A DNA stretch of 64,000 nt from assembly GCF_016834655.1 (NCBI RefSeq), contig NZ_JAENHP010000036.1:23453-87452 (forward strand). Direction: 5' to 3'. A program made the translations under genes and the position numbers. This document shows positions 24,886 through 34,744 of this stretch, piece by piece. The stretch comes from Paractinoplanes ovalisporus. GTDB taxonomy: Bacteria; Actinomycetota; Actinomycetes; Mycobacteriales; Micromonosporaceae. The notes under the pieces are model-generated. The model was not told where the DNA came from and made no database searches. It saw only the letters and a program-made list of their open reading frames with translations. Within the stretch, counting starts at the first letter, position 1. Each line of letters begins with the position of its first letter.

Positions 24886-24990
24886 CCGTCGGCCCGGATA
24901 TTCCCGCGCCGGTAGTGATTCAAAAAGTGTTGGCGGGGCGCCCCTCCCATGGTTAACGTGGCCGTACACGTGAAGGGAGGTGGTCCGAAG

Positions 24991-25029
24991 TTGTATAGCA
25001 ACGGGACTCGTGAGGTGGCTGTCCGCTAG
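24991..25029 (+). CDS. Possible 12-residue leader peptide upstream of rnz
   Basis: TTG 24991 is preceded by a near-perfect Shine-Dalgarno AAGGGAGGTGG (24973-24983) with a seven-base spacer. The frame reads (M)YSNGTREVAVR and stops at 25029. The frame also extends 5' to GTG 24970 and ATG 24949. The strong SD with a tiny frame, 170 bases before rnz and ahead of a terminator-like stem, is what a leader peptide looks like. I have an impression of similar short frames in other actinobacteria but cannot name them. Confidence 0.45.
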   Translation: MYSNGTREVAVR

Positions 25030-25174
25030 CCGCTGTCCTCGACAGCTTCGTAGTTGTAGTACGTCGAGACCGTGTGGCAGCGGTGCGGCGAATTTCAGGT
25101 AGCCACCCGACCCCTGGGGATCCGGCCTTGTCCGACCGGACCGTGCATACGTGTGCGGAAGTCCCCAGGGGTCG
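25014..25174 (+). ncRNA. Possible attenuator structure upstream of rnz
   Basis: CGACCCCTGGGGA (25108-25120) pairs perfectly with TCCCCAGGGGTCG (25162-25174) across a 41-base loop, followed by CTTCATTTCC. In addition GGTGGCT (25014-25020), inside the leader frame, is complementary to AGCCACC (25101-25107), directly before the first stem. A ribosome on the leader would block the upstream pairing. The layout resembles translational attenuation or a structured 5' leader; the function is inference. The remaining bases of 24886-25195 hold no other gene. Confidence 0.45.
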
Positions 25175-25195
25175 CTTCATTTCCGGGGGTTTTCG

Positions 25196-26107
25196 GTGCG
25201 CGAGTTGGTGTTGCTCGGCACGGCCAGTCAGGTCCCGACCCGGCTTCGCAACCACAACGGATACCTGCTGCGCTGGGACGACGAGGTGATCCTGTTCGAC
25301 CCGGGCGAGGGCACCCAGCGCCAGATGCTGATGGCGGGCCTCGCGGTCACCCCGTTGCGGCGGATCTGCATCACCCACTTCCACGGCGATCACAGCCTCG
25401 GCCTGCCCGGCATTCTGCAGCGCATCTCGCTCGACAAGGTGCCGCACCCGGTGACGGTCCACTACCCGGCCGCCGGCCAGGAGTTCTACGACCGGCTGCG
25501 CCATGCCACCAGCTACTGGGACAACGCCTCCATCGTCGCCGCGCCCGTCTCCGGTTCCTCCTGGTCCGCTCCCACACCGGCGGGCCGGCTCACGGCGCTG
25601 CCTCTCCGACATTCCCTTCCCACGTACGGGTACCGGTTGGACGAGCCGAGCGGACGGCGCATGGTTCCGGCCCTTCTGGCCGCCCACGGCATCGCCGGGC
25701 CCGCGGTCGGCGAGTTGCAGCGGGCCGGACGGATCGGTGACGTGACCCTCGACCAGGTGAGCGTCGACCGGCCCGGGCAGAGCTTCGCCTTCATCATGGA
25801 CACCGGGCTGTGCGACAACGTCTACGCGCTGGCGGCCGGGGTCGACCTGCTCGTCATCGAGTCGACCTTCCTCACCGAGGACGCCGACATGGCCGAGCAG
25901 GTGGGGCATCTGACGGCAGCGCAGGCGGGCGAGGTGGCGCGGGCCTCCGGCGTACGGAAACTGGTGTTGACCCATTTCTCGCAGCGCTATCAGGACGCGT
26001 CGCGGTTCCTCGACGAGGCGCGGGCCTCGTTCGACGGCGAGATCGTGGTCGGTGCCGACCTCGGGCGGGTCCCCGTGCCCCCGCGGCGGGAGGTTACCGT
26101 CGCCTGA
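25196..26107 (+). CDS. rnz: Ribonuclease Z
   Basis: A 303-residue metallo-beta-lactamase-fold endonuclease that trims tRNA 3' ends. The zinc motif is HFHGDH (61-66) in ITHFHGDHSLGLPG. Further ligands are the aspartate in FIMDTGLCDN and the C-terminal HFSQRY histidine; the early segment LFDPGEGTQRQM is also conserved. It starts GTG 25196, after a GGGGG-type site. Its TGA overlaps the ATG of the GNAT gene (TGATG), implying coupled translation. Confidence 0.93.
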   Translation: MRELVLLGTASQVPTRLRNHNGYLLRWDDEVILFDPGEGTQRQMLMAGLAVTPLRRICITHFHGDHSLGLPGILQRISLDKVPHPVTVHYPAAGQEFYDRLRHATSYWDNASIVAAPVSGSSWSAPTPAGRLTALPLRHSLPTYGYRLDEPSGRRMVPALLAAHGIAGPAVGELQRAGRIGDVTLDQVSVDRPGQSFAFIMDTGLCDNVYALAAGVDLLVIESTFLTEDADMAEQVGHLTAAQAGEVARASGVRKLVLTHFSQRYQDASRFLDEARASFDGEIVVGADLGRVPVPPRREVTVA

Positions 26108-26640
26108 TGGACGTCTCCCTGCGTACGGCATCGGAATCTGACCTTGTCGCCGTGGGGGCGGTGCATCAGAGCTCCCGGGTGGCGGCCTATGCGGGCATTC
26201 TGCCGGCGGCGACGCTGGAGCTGCGCACCGCTGAGGCCTTCGGGGAGTGGTGGAGCGAGCGGTATCGCTGGGAGCGGGAGACGCATCGGATGACGGTCGC
26301 GGTTTCCGCTTCGGCCGTTGTCGGCTTCACCTATGTCGGGCTGTCGGAGACGCCGGGAGCCACCGAGCTGTACGCCATCCACGTGCTGCCGTCGCTGGTC
26401 GGGACCGGGGTGGGGCGGCTGCTGATGGTGGATGCGTTGTCGGCGCTGGCGTCGTTCGGGGAGCCGCGGGCCGTGCTGTGGGTGCTGGCCGCCAACACGC
26501 GGGCGCGCAAGTTCTATGAGGCCGGGGGCTGGACGCTCGACGGCGCGACCCGGCGCGAGCCGGTGAACGGTGAGCCGGTCGATCAACTCCGTTACACGCG
26601 GACGTTGACCGGCGCTCAAGCTTTGGTTAGCCTACCCTAA
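26107..26640 (+). CDS. GNAT family N-acetyltransferase
   Basis: A 177-residue acetyltransferase overlapping the rnz stop by one base. The acetyl-CoA motif is LPSLVGTGVGRLLM after the strand ATELYAIHV, and the C-terminal part LWVLAANTRARKFYEAGGW is typical. The N-terminal AAYAGILPAATLE segment resembles a phosphinothricin-type or general small-molecule subgroup. The substrate is unknown. Confidence 0.87.
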   Translation: MDVSLRTASESDLVAVGAVHQSSRVAAYAGILPAATLELRTAEAFGEWWSERYRWERETHRMTVAVSASAVVGFTYVGLSETPGATELYAIHVLPSLVGTGVGRLLMVDALSALASFGEPRAVLWVLAANTRARKFYEAGGWTLDGATRREPVNGEPVDQLRYTRTLTGAQALVSLP

Positions 26641-26731
26641 CTACGGACGCCGCCCAGGCCGCCACGATCCGGGATCGTCCGTTTGTGGATGATGCGTGTC
26701 CGCTGTCACGGCCGGCGCATCGACCTTGAAT

Positions 26732-26772
26732 CGGCGCGCCCGGTCTTGCCGGGGCGGGCGCGCCGGTTTCTT
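26732..26772. terminator. Stem-loop terminator in the 26.7 kb intergenic region
   Basis: CGGCGCGCCCG (26732-26742) pairs with CGGGCGCGCCG (26755-26765), followed by GTTTCTTCC. It is 92 bases past the GNAT stop. The 572-base gap 26641-27212 otherwise contains only the inverted repeat at 26934-26989 and no convincing gene. Confidence 0.65.
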
Positions 26773-26933
26773 CCATCGGCTTGCTCTCACCGGCTCTCTG
26801 CCTGGACTTTCTCCCGGCGCGGTCGGCTCTCGCACTCAACGCGGCCGGCCTGGTTCTTACCACGGCTGACCTGGTGTTACCGCGGTTGATTTCTCGCTCG
26901 CGGGCGGGTGGGGGCGGGCATTCGGGTTGGCTG

Positions 26934-26989
26934 GGCGGGAGCGTGGGGCCGATGTGGAACGGGGGAACCTGTGGTCCCACGCTCCCGCC
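26934..26989. repeat. 14-bp inverted repeat with 28-base spacer
   Basis: GGCGGGAGCGTGGG (26934-26947) and CCCACGCTCCCGCC (26976-26989) are perfect inverted copies. Partial pairing extends outward through the flanking GGGTTGG / CCGAACC. No T-tract follows, so a transcription terminator is less likely than a structured element or protein site. Confidence 0.5.
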
Positions 26990-27212
26990 AACCGTCCCGC
27001 CCGAACCGGGGGCGCGTCTGGCCGGAGACGCTGGACCGACGGAGGCGTGCCGGTCCTGTCCGATTCAAGGGCGGGTCCTGAGGCGGGGAGGTCGCGACGC
27101 TGGCGGGGCGCAGCGGAACTCACCGCCGGACGACGTCATCCCGGGCCGGGTAGCCATGGCCTGCCGGGGGAGGTCAAGCTGACGGGCGACGTCGGTGGCT
27201 CGATGGAGTTGT

Positions 27213-27557
27213 CTAGTCGAAGTAGCCGCGGTTCGGCGTACGGCGGTCGTCGTGCCCCGCCCGCAACCCCGGCATGGCCCTGATGCTGTTGAGGTCGTGA
27301 CGGATGGTCCACGCTTCCCGCCAGGGCCGGCGGGAGGCGGCGTCGGCCCGTTCGGCGAGCCGCCGCGGTGCACACGGCCAGCGCCATCCACACCAGACAC
27401 ACGAACCGTCCTCGTCCGGCTCCGCATGCCGCCCGAGCATCTGCTGGGCATCCCGCCACAACAGGCGGTCCACGATCTCGTTCGGCATCTCGGCCAGCAA
27501 CTCGTTCGGCATCTCGGCCAGCATCTCGGTCGGCATCGACTGGTCGGCGATGACCAT
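27213..27557 (-). CDS. Zinc-knuckle-like protein with 8-residue repeats
   Basis: A 114-residue protein from ATG 27557, preceded by GGAGGGGTAAGGG. Residues 8-28 contain the repeated unit (L)LAEMPNE, encoded by 24-base tandem repeats at 27481-27528. The middle has CVWCGWRWPC (C53, C56, C62), a likely metal-binding knuckle, followed by the basic helix APRRLAERADAASRRPWREAW. Longer open frame continues upstream to 28142 but overlaps the protease gene and was rejected. I recall similar Cys-Trp motifs in small actinobacterial proteins but cannot assign a function. Confidence 0.65.
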   Translation of the reverse strand: MVIADQSMPTEMLAEMPNELLAEMPNEIVDRLLWRDAQQMLGRHAEPDEDGSCVWCGWRWPCAPRRLAERADAASRRPWREAWTIRHDLNSIRAMPGLRAGHDDRRTPNRGYFD

Positions 27558-27845
27558 TTCCCTTACCCCTCCGTCGGCGTTTCGGGTGTCGGTCGGGTCG
27601 TCCGTCACGACCCATACAACCGCGGGGCACCATCCTCCGGTCGGACTTTCTGTGCGATTAACGCGACCCAGAGTGACGACCTGGTGTCGCGGCATTTGCA
27701 CACGTCTGCGTTCCCAGGCCTTTACGGTGTCCGCCCGATGTGGAGCTTCTACGCGGTTTACGCCTTTTACGTCGAGCTCGCGATGTTCGCCGTGGGCGGA
27801 CGGTGGGCGGGCATCGAGGCCGGTCGGGGGCGTGTTGAAGCACTC

Positions 27846-28790
27846 ATGGATACCGAACACACGGGTGTCGATTCCGGGGCACTCGATGCCTACAGCCGTG
27901 TGGTGACCGGCGTCGCCACCAAGCTCCTGCCGTCGGTCGCGGCCCTTTCCGTGCGGAGTTCGCGCGGCCAGGGCGCCGGCTCGGCGGTCACCTTCACCGA
28001 CGACGGTTTTCTTCTGACCAACGCCCACGTGGTCGCCGGGGCGAACGGCGGCACGGCCGACTTCGCCGACGGCACCGAAACCCGCTTCGACGTGGTCGGG
28101 GCGGACCCCCTTTCCGACCTGGCCGTCGTGCGCGTGCACCATCCGGGCGCACCCGCCGCCCCGCTGGGCAACGCCGACGACCTCAAGATCGGCCAGCTGG
28201 TCGTGGCCGTGGGCAACCCGATGGGCCTGGCCGGCTCGGTCACGGCCGGCGTCGTCTCGGGCCTGGGCCGCTCACTCCCGGCCCGCGACGGCCGCCGCAT
28301 CCGCATCATCGACAGCGTCATCCAGACCGACGCGGCCCTCAACCCGGGAAACTCCGGCGGCGCCCTGGCCGACTCGACCGGAACGGTGGTCGGCATCAAC
28401 ACCGCCGTCGCCGGTTACGGCCTGGGCCTGGCCGTCCCGATCAACTCCACCACCCGCGCGATCATCGGCGACCTGGTGGCCAACGGCCGCGTCCGCCGGG
28501 CCTGGCTGGGCGTGGCCGGCGTCCCCGCTCCCCTGCCGCCCGCGCTGGCCGAGCGGCTGGGCCAGAAGCTGGGCCTGCGCGTGGTCGAGGTCGTCCCCGG
28601 AAGCCCCGCCGGAGCCGCCGGCATCTACTTGGGCGACATCCTCATCACGGCCGGCGGCCAGTCCACCCAGAGCGTCCAGGCGTTGCAGCGCTTGATGTTG
28701 GGCCCCGCGATCGGCACCAACCTCCCGATCACCCTGCTACGCAAGAACGCCCTGGTAGACGTCGTAACCGTCCCCGCCGAACTCGACTGA
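27846..28790 (+). CDS. HtrA/DegP-like trypsin-fold protease with PDZ domain
   Basis: A 314-residue S1C protease from ATG 27846. The triad is H61 (LLTNAHVVAG), D91 (PLSDLAVV) and S170 (NPGNSGGAL). A PDZ domain occupies about residues 220-312 with VVPGSPAGAAGIYLGDIL. From this start there is no signal peptide or membrane segment. In-frame ATG 27738 would add 36 residues, including a hydrophobic stretch WSFYAVYAFYVELAMFAVGG that could be an anchor. HtrA proteins degrade or sense misfolded proteins, usually outside the membrane, so the location is open. Confidence 0.88.
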   Translation: MDTEHTGVDSGALDAYSRVVTGVATKLLPSVAALSVRSSRGQGAGSAVTFTDDGFLLTNAHVVAGANGGTADFADGTETRFDVVGADPLSDLAVVRVHHPGAPAAPLGNADDLKIGQLVVAVGNPMGLAGSVTAGVVSGLGRSLPARDGRRIRIIDSVIQTDAALNPGNSGGALADSTGTVVGINTAVAGYGLGLAVPINSTTRAIIGDLVANGRVRRAWLGVAGVPAPLPPALAERLGQKLGLRVVEVVPGSPAGAAGIYLGDILITAGGQSTQSVQALQRLMLGPAIGTNLPITLLRKNALVDVVTVPAELD

Positions 28791-28957
28791 CCATCCGCCG
28801 GCCGCCGTCCTGGTCGACCGGTTGACCGTCCCTGTCCGAACTCAACTGATCGCCCCGCCTGTCGCCGCCGTGACCGACCGGCAACCGTCCCCCGCCGAAC
28901 TCGACCGACCGTCCCGCCTCGCCGCACCGGCCACGCGGCCCTGCCATACTCCATCGC

Positions 28958-29272
28958 ATGATCGCTCCCGGCGAGGCGGGAAGCCTCCTGCTCGTGGCCA
29001 TAGTGGACTTCGCCCCCACGCACCCCGCCGAGGGCAAGCGATACGAGGACGCTGTGCTGGCCCTGCTCCCCCGCCACGGCGGCGCGCTCGAGCAACGCCT
29101 ACCGAGCACAGACGCCACTTCCGAGGTCCACGTGATCCGCTTCGACTCCCGAGCCGGCTACGAGTCCTTCATGCAGGACCCCGACCGCCAGTCCCTGCGA
29201 ACCACCCTGGGCGACGCCGCTCCCACGACCCGCGTGATCGAGGTAGCGGACCCGCGTCCCCACGCCGCTTGA
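28958..29272 (+). CDS. Small DUF1330/ABM-like protein
   Basis: A 104-residue protein resembling small alpha-beta barrel dimers: VAIVDFAPTHPAEGKRYEDAVLALLPRHGG, then VHVIRFDSRAGYESFMQDPDR, the usual position where a residue number and the last strand close the fold. Such proteins include monooxygenase-like and uncharacterised members. No catalytic residues can be named. Confidence 0.65.
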   Translation: MIAPGEAGSLLLVAIVDFAPTHPAEGKRYEDAVLALLPRHGGALEQRLPSTDATSEVHVIRFDSRAGYESFMQDPDRQSLRTTLGDAAPTTRVIEVADPRPHAA

Positions 29273-29357
29273 CGCCCACCAGCAGCCACAGCCCGCCCGG
29301 TTCGCCCCTCTTGTGCACGGCCGCCAATCTCGGTTCCGCGCGAACTCAGCTCGTCCG

Positions 29358-31484
29358 TCAGAAACGGCCGCCGCCTCCCCTCCGACCGCCGCCACCACCA
29401 CCGCCGGACGTGCGACGACCCCGTGAGCCGCTGCCCCCAAAGCCGCCGCCGCGATAGCCGCCACCGCGGGAATGTCCGCCGCCGGACAGGATGCCGCCCA
29501 GCACCGCGCCGGCGAACGCGCCCGCGTCGAAGCCGCCCGACTGCCCCGGACCGCCGCCCCAGCCGGACCCGCCGCCTCCCCAGCGCTGCACATCGAGCCG
29601 GGCGGCCTGGCCCGCGTTCGCCGCGAGACGGCGCGCCTGGCGGGCCTCGGCCAGAGCAGCCGCCGGGTCGGTGCCGGCCAGGCTCTCGGCCACCGACAGA
29701 TGCCGCAACGCCTCGGACAGCGTCGCCCGCGCACCGGAGTCGACCGCGCCCCGACGGGTGGTGATGAAGTCGTTGGTCGCGGCCACCTCGGCTCGCGCCA
29801 CCGGCAGTTCCTGGGCCAGCAGCCCACGATCGTGCGCCAGCCGCTCGGCCACGTCGCGCGCCTCGGCCAGGGCCGCGTCGAGGGCGGCGTCGGCTGCCTG
29901 CAGCTTCGCCACCGCCTCGACCGGATCGGGCCGGGACACCGCCAGCGCCGTCGTGACCTCGGCCAGCGCCTGCTCTCCACCCGAGATCGCCGACGCCAGC
30001 CCCGCCGGAGCCGCCCCGCCCGCCAGCATCGCGGCCCGCCCCGCGGCGATCTCCCCGGTGATCTCGACGATCAACGCCTCGGCCGCGGCGCGCGCCCCCG
30101 GCAGGTCGGAAGCCGTCCGCTCGACGGCCACCACCAGCTGCTCAGCCTGATCCACCGCCTGCTCCGCGGCCCGCACAGCGAGAGCCGCCTCGGCCCGATC
30201 CCCACCCGGCACAGCGCCACCGCCAGCAGAACCGCCGACCGCGCCACCAGCAGAGCCGCCCGACACACCGCCAGCAGACTCGCCCGCGCCGCCAGCAGAA
30301 CCGCCCGCCGGGCTACTAGCGGCCGCAGCGCCATCACTGCCGCCCGCGTTCGCGTCGGCAAGGGCCTCGCGGGCCGTTCCCAGGGCGGAGGCCGCGAAGG
30401 ACAACCGTTCACGGGCCTGGTCCACGTTGGTGGCTATCGCGGTTACCCCGCGGCCGGACCAGGCGGTGAGCACCTGCTGGGCGGTGGCCTCGGTCGCCGG
30501 CAGCGCGGCCTCGACGGCGGCCCTCCGCTTGTCGATCTCGTCGGCGGCTTCGGCGGCGCGACCCTCCAGGTCACGCAGCCGGTCGAACGCCTCGGATTCG
30601 GCGTCGAGCCGGTCGTCCGCCGTACGGCAAAGCTCGATGATCTTTGTCAGTGTCTCGCGACGCCGGGGCTCGTCGGGCGCGGGCTCCTCGTCGAGGGTCA
30701 TGCGCAGCCGGAAGGCCTCGGCCACGTCACGCCGGGACGACTCCAACGCGGCCTGGAACGGCGCCGTCGCCGCACTGCCGTACTGCGCGGCCGCCAGCCC
30801 CAGCTCCCGCTCGCCGGCCCGCAGATCGTCGTCGAGCTCGATCAGCAACGCGTTCGCCTGGTTGGTCAGCTCGTCGAGGCTGGGTCCGACCGGCGCCGGC
30901 GGCCCCGCGGGAGCGCCGGCCGGGGCGGGCCGGCGCCGTCGCTTGAGCCAGAACCACGCGACCGCCACGATCACGACCAGCACGATGACGAGCCACACCC
31001 AGCCGAAGCCGCCGGGACTCGCCGCATCGGCATAGCCCTCGGCCCCGGCGATCACCGCGCCCGACCAGTCGTTCCGGCTCAGCGCGGGCTCGATGTTCTT
31101 CTCGGCGACGTCGGCCAGCTCGCCCTGGCTCAGTCGGGAGTCGTCGGGGAACGAATATGCGTACGCCCGGTCGCCGACCGCCACCGCCAGCAGCGCGTCG
31201 CGGTCGCCGAGGTCGCTGAGGCGGGCCGTCTCGTCGGTCCACTGCTGCGCCGGGGTGCCGTCGAACGACTCGACCATGACCACGAACAGCTGGATGCCGG
31301 TCTTGTCCTGCAGGTCGGTGAGCGCCGTGTCGACCGCACCCCGGTTGTTGAGCACCCCGGCCTGATCGGTGACCTGGGTGGCGAGCCTCTCGGGCGCCTG
31401 GGCCACGGCCGGCCCCGCCAGGAGCACGGCAGCGGCCGCAGCCACCAGGGGTAGAACGAGCAGTCGGCGCAGCTTCGATGTCAC
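29358..31484 (-). CDS. TPM domain membrane protein with long coiled tail
   Basis: A 708-residue secreted/membrane protein. It has a signal peptide (residues 1-28, ending PAVAQA), a TPM domain (about 35-155, VTDQAGVLNN and YAYSFPDDSRLS), one transmembrane helix (about 162-182, WLVIVLVVIVAVAWFWL) and a basic stop KRRRRP. The cytoplasmic part is about 500 residues of charged helices, broken near residues 390-425 by a Gly/Ala/Ser repeat (GGSAGGAGESAGGVSGGSAG). It ends in a Gly-rich GGGGRRGGGGRF tail like YgcG family members. TPM proteins have been linked to membrane protein quality control and photosystem repair in other organisms; function here is unknown. Confidence 0.85.
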   Translation of the reverse strand: MTSKLRRLLVLPLVAAAAAVLLAGPAVAQAPERLATQVTDQAGVLNNRGAVDTALTDLQDKTGIQLFVVMVESFDGTPAQQWTDETARLSDLGDRDALLAVAVGDRAYAYSFPDDSRLSQGELADVAEKNIEPALSRNDWSGAVIAGAEGYADAASPGGFGWVWLVIVLVVIVAVAWFWLKRRRRPAPAGAPAGPPAPVGPSLDELTNQANALLIELDDDLRAGERELGLAAAQYGSAATAPFQAALESSRRDVAEAFRLRMTLDEEPAPDEPRRRETLTKIIELCRTADDRLDAESEAFDRLRDLEGRAAEAADEIDKRRAAVEAALPATEATAQQVLTAWSGRGVTAIATNVDQARERLSFAASALGTAREALADANAGGSDGAAAASSPAGGSAGGAGESAGGVSGGSAGGAVGGSAGGGAVPGGDRAEAALAVRAAEQAVDQAEQLVVAVERTASDLPGARAAAEALIVEITGEIAAGRAAMLAGGAAPAGLASAISGGEQALAEVTTALAVSRPDPVEAVAKLQAADAALDAALAEARDVAERLAHDRGLLAQELPVARAEVAATNDFITTRRGAVDSGARATLSEALRHLSVAESLAGTDPAAALAEARQARRLAANAGQAARLDVQRWGGGGSGWGGGPGQSGGFDAGAFAGAVLGGILSGGGHSRGGGYRGGGFGGSGSRGRRTSGGGGGGGRRGGGGRF

Positions 31485-31703
31485 CAGCCCAACCTAGGCC
31501 CCCGAGCCCGCCGCGTCTTCCTCGATCCCAGCTCTGTGGATAACCCGGAAACGCCTCCGTGGGGGCCTGTGGACAAGCAGGTCGGGCGCGGGTCGCACTG
31601 TTTTAGGGTGGAGGCCCCCTGGTCGGGTGGGCCGGGGAAGTTGAGGGGACGAAACGGACTTAAAGGTGACTCGCGATGATGGGTGGGGGTGCGGCGATCG
31701 GAA

Positions 31704-31740
31704 CGAAAAGGGCCGGCACAACTGACAGCTGCGCCGGCCC
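31704..31740 (-). terminator. Intrinsic terminator after cbs
   Basis: On the minus strand GGGCCGGC (31740-31733) pairs with GCCGGCCC (31717-31710), followed by TTTTCGTT. It begins 22 bases after the cbs stop. The rest of 31485-31761 shows nothing else recognisable. Confidence 0.85.
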
Positions 31741-31761
31741 GGGAAGAACAACAAAGCGGAA

Positions 31762-33120
<1,359 letters not shown>

Positions 33121-33123
33121 GTC

Positions 33124-33468
33124 TTAGGGTACGACGATCCTGTCCTGGCCCCTCTCCCACTCCAGGAAGCGCTCCGTTTCGGCCAGCACCGAGCCGGCCA
33201 GCCAGGCGACCATCACGGCGTCGTCGGCCAGCCCGACGACCAGCAGGAACGCCTCGGGGATGACGTCGATCGGGGAGAGTACGTACGCCGTGGCCGCCGC
33301 CATCATGGCCAGGCGCATCCCGCCGTCGTACTGACCGCGGGTGGTCGCTTTCATCATGCGCGGGATCGCCGCGATGCGGGTGGACAGGGAGGGCCCGCCG
33401 CGGGCCCCCGCCACGAGGGACTTGGCCAGCGCGGTGAACGCCGCCGTCCGTTTCAGCGTCTTCGCCAT
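33124..33468 (-). CDS. YkvA/DUF1232 membrane protein
   Basis: A 114-residue protein with a hydrophobic segment YDGGMRLAMMAAATAYVLSPIDVIPE carrying the DUF1232 signature YVLSPIDVIPEAF, then a second hydrophobic segment LADDAVMVAWLAGSVLAET. Function is unknown. It is the upstream partner of cbs. Start ATG 33468 has GGAG upstream. Confidence 0.85.
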   Translation of the reverse strand: MAKTLKRTAAFTALAKSLVAGARGGPSLSTRIAAIPRMMKATTRGQYDGGMRLAMMAAATAYVLSPIDVIPEAFLLVVGLADDAVMVAWLAGSVLAETERFLEWERGQDRIVVP

Positions 33469-33560
33469 GCTGTTCTCCTTCCGGTCACTCCAGCATGACT
33501 TGAACGCGCCATGATTGCCTCTCGCCGCCGCGCGATAGCCTCGAATTCCCTGCCGGCTTC

Positions 33561-33612
33561 TGATCTTCGAGACCGTTTTTGATCTTCGAAGGCGGAGTCT
33601 GAACTTCGAGGA
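33561..33612. promoter_or_regulatory. Three helically spaced direct repeats before the SGNH genes
   Basis: TGATCTTCGAG (33561), TGATCTTCGAA (33580) and TGAACTTCGAG (33600) recur at 19 and 20 bases, about two DNA turns, ending just before the ATG at 33619. They could be binding sites for a regulator of the SGNH pair or of the divergent DUF1232/cbs unit. Confidence 0.4.
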
Positions 33613-33618
33613 CCGGGC

Positions 33619-34713
33619 ATGAGCCCGGGTCGAGCGACAGCGAGGGAGCCTGTGAGCACCATTCAGATCACCGCGGAGGACCGACGCCGGATCAAACTGG
33701 CCGGTCAGATTCTCGGCGGCGTGACGGGCGCCTTGGCCACGGTGACCGCCGTTTCGGCGGGCCTGCTGCTGAGGCAGGCTGCGAAGGCGCGCCGGATCAT
33801 CCCGATGGCTGAGGCGCCACCCCCGCGGGGCGACGGCCTCTATGGCGGGAAGTTCGGCGGCAAGGCGATCAGCATGGTCATTCTGGGTGACTCGACCGCC
33901 GCCGGGTACGGCGTGCACCGTCCCCGCGAGACGCCGGGAGCGCTGCTGGCCACCGGCGTGTCGCGGCGACTGCACCGGCCCGTACGCCTGCATCGCCTGG
34001 CCGTGGTCGGGTCGATGTCGTCCGGCCTGCCCTATCAGGTGGACGCCGCCCTGGAATACGAGCCGGACGTCGCCGTCATCCTGATCGGCGGCAACGACGT
34101 GACCCACGTGTCGGACCGGGCCGGCGCCGTCCGCCATCTGGGCGAGGCCGTGCGCCGTCTGCGCGACGCCGGCTGCAAGGTCGTCGTCGGCACGTGCCCC
34201 GACATCGGCGCCATCCAGCCGATCAAGCCGCCGCTGCGCTGGCTGGCCCGCAAGTGGAGCCGTGACCTGGCGGCCGCGCAGACCGTGGCGGTGGTCGAGG
34301 CCGGCGGCCGTACGGTGTCGATCGGTGGCCTGCTCGGGCCCATGTTCGAGGCCGACCCGCTCCGCATGTTCGGCGCCGACCGCTTCCACCCGTCCACCGA
34401 GGGCTACGCGAGGGCCGCCGCCGTGGTGATGCCGACCCTGATGGCCGTGCTCGGCGAGGACGACCGCACGGTTCTACCGGCCGCCGACGGGGTACGCAAT
34501 CTGGAGCAGGCCGCGCAGGAGGCGGTCCAGGCGCCGGGCACTGAGGTCAGCGCCGCGGGCCGGTGGGCGGTGCTGCGCCGGCATCCGTGGTTCGGCGAAC
34601 CGCGCACCTGGTTCGGTCACCGCGCGGCGACGTCGCCGACGGTGGAGTCCCCGACCGTTCCCAGCGGCCGCTCGGCTTCGAGCGCCGTAGGGTGGACCCC
34701 AGAGGATCACTAG
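33619..34713 (+). CDS. SGNH/GDSL hydrolase, membrane-anchored
   Basis: A 364-residue protein from ATG 33619 (GAGGA six bases upstream); GTG 33652 is an alternative. An N-terminal helix (about residues 28-50, GQILGGVTGALATVTAVSAG) acts as anchor. The SGNH core has the serine block VILGDSTAAGYGV, block III GGNDVTH and the catalytic Asp/His pair in DRFHPSTEGY. The last 90 residues are Pro/Ala/Ser-rich. Such enzymes are esterases or lipases of unknown substrate. A close paralogue follows by 31 bases, and a mycobacterial SGNH gene occupies the same place beside cbs and a thiolase. Confidence 0.87.
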   Translation: MSPGRATAREPVSTIQITAEDRRRIKLAGQILGGVTGALATVTAVSAGLLLRQAAKARRIIPMAEAPPPRGDGLYGGKFGGKAISMVILGDSTAAGYGVHRPRETPGALLATGVSRRLHRPVRLHRLAVVGSMSSGLPYQVDAALEYEPDVAVILIGGNDVTHVSDRAGAVRHLGEAVRRLRDAGCKVVVGTCPDIGAIQPIKPPLRWLARKWSRDLAAAQTVAVVEAGGRTVSIGGLLGPMFEADPLRMFGADRFHPSTEGYARAAAVVMPTLMAVLGEDDRTVLPAADGVRNLEQAAQEAVQAPGTEVSAAGRWAVLRRHPWFGEPRTWFGHRAATSPTVESPTVPSGRSASSAVGWTPEDH

Positions 34714-34744
34714 TCATGCATCGTGGCGCAGGGAGGCGAGCATC

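Noticed and set aside
27213..28142. Extended version of the zinc-knuckle protein
   Set aside because: The extra N-terminal part is antisense to the HtrA-like gene, while ATG 27557 has a good ribosome-binding site.
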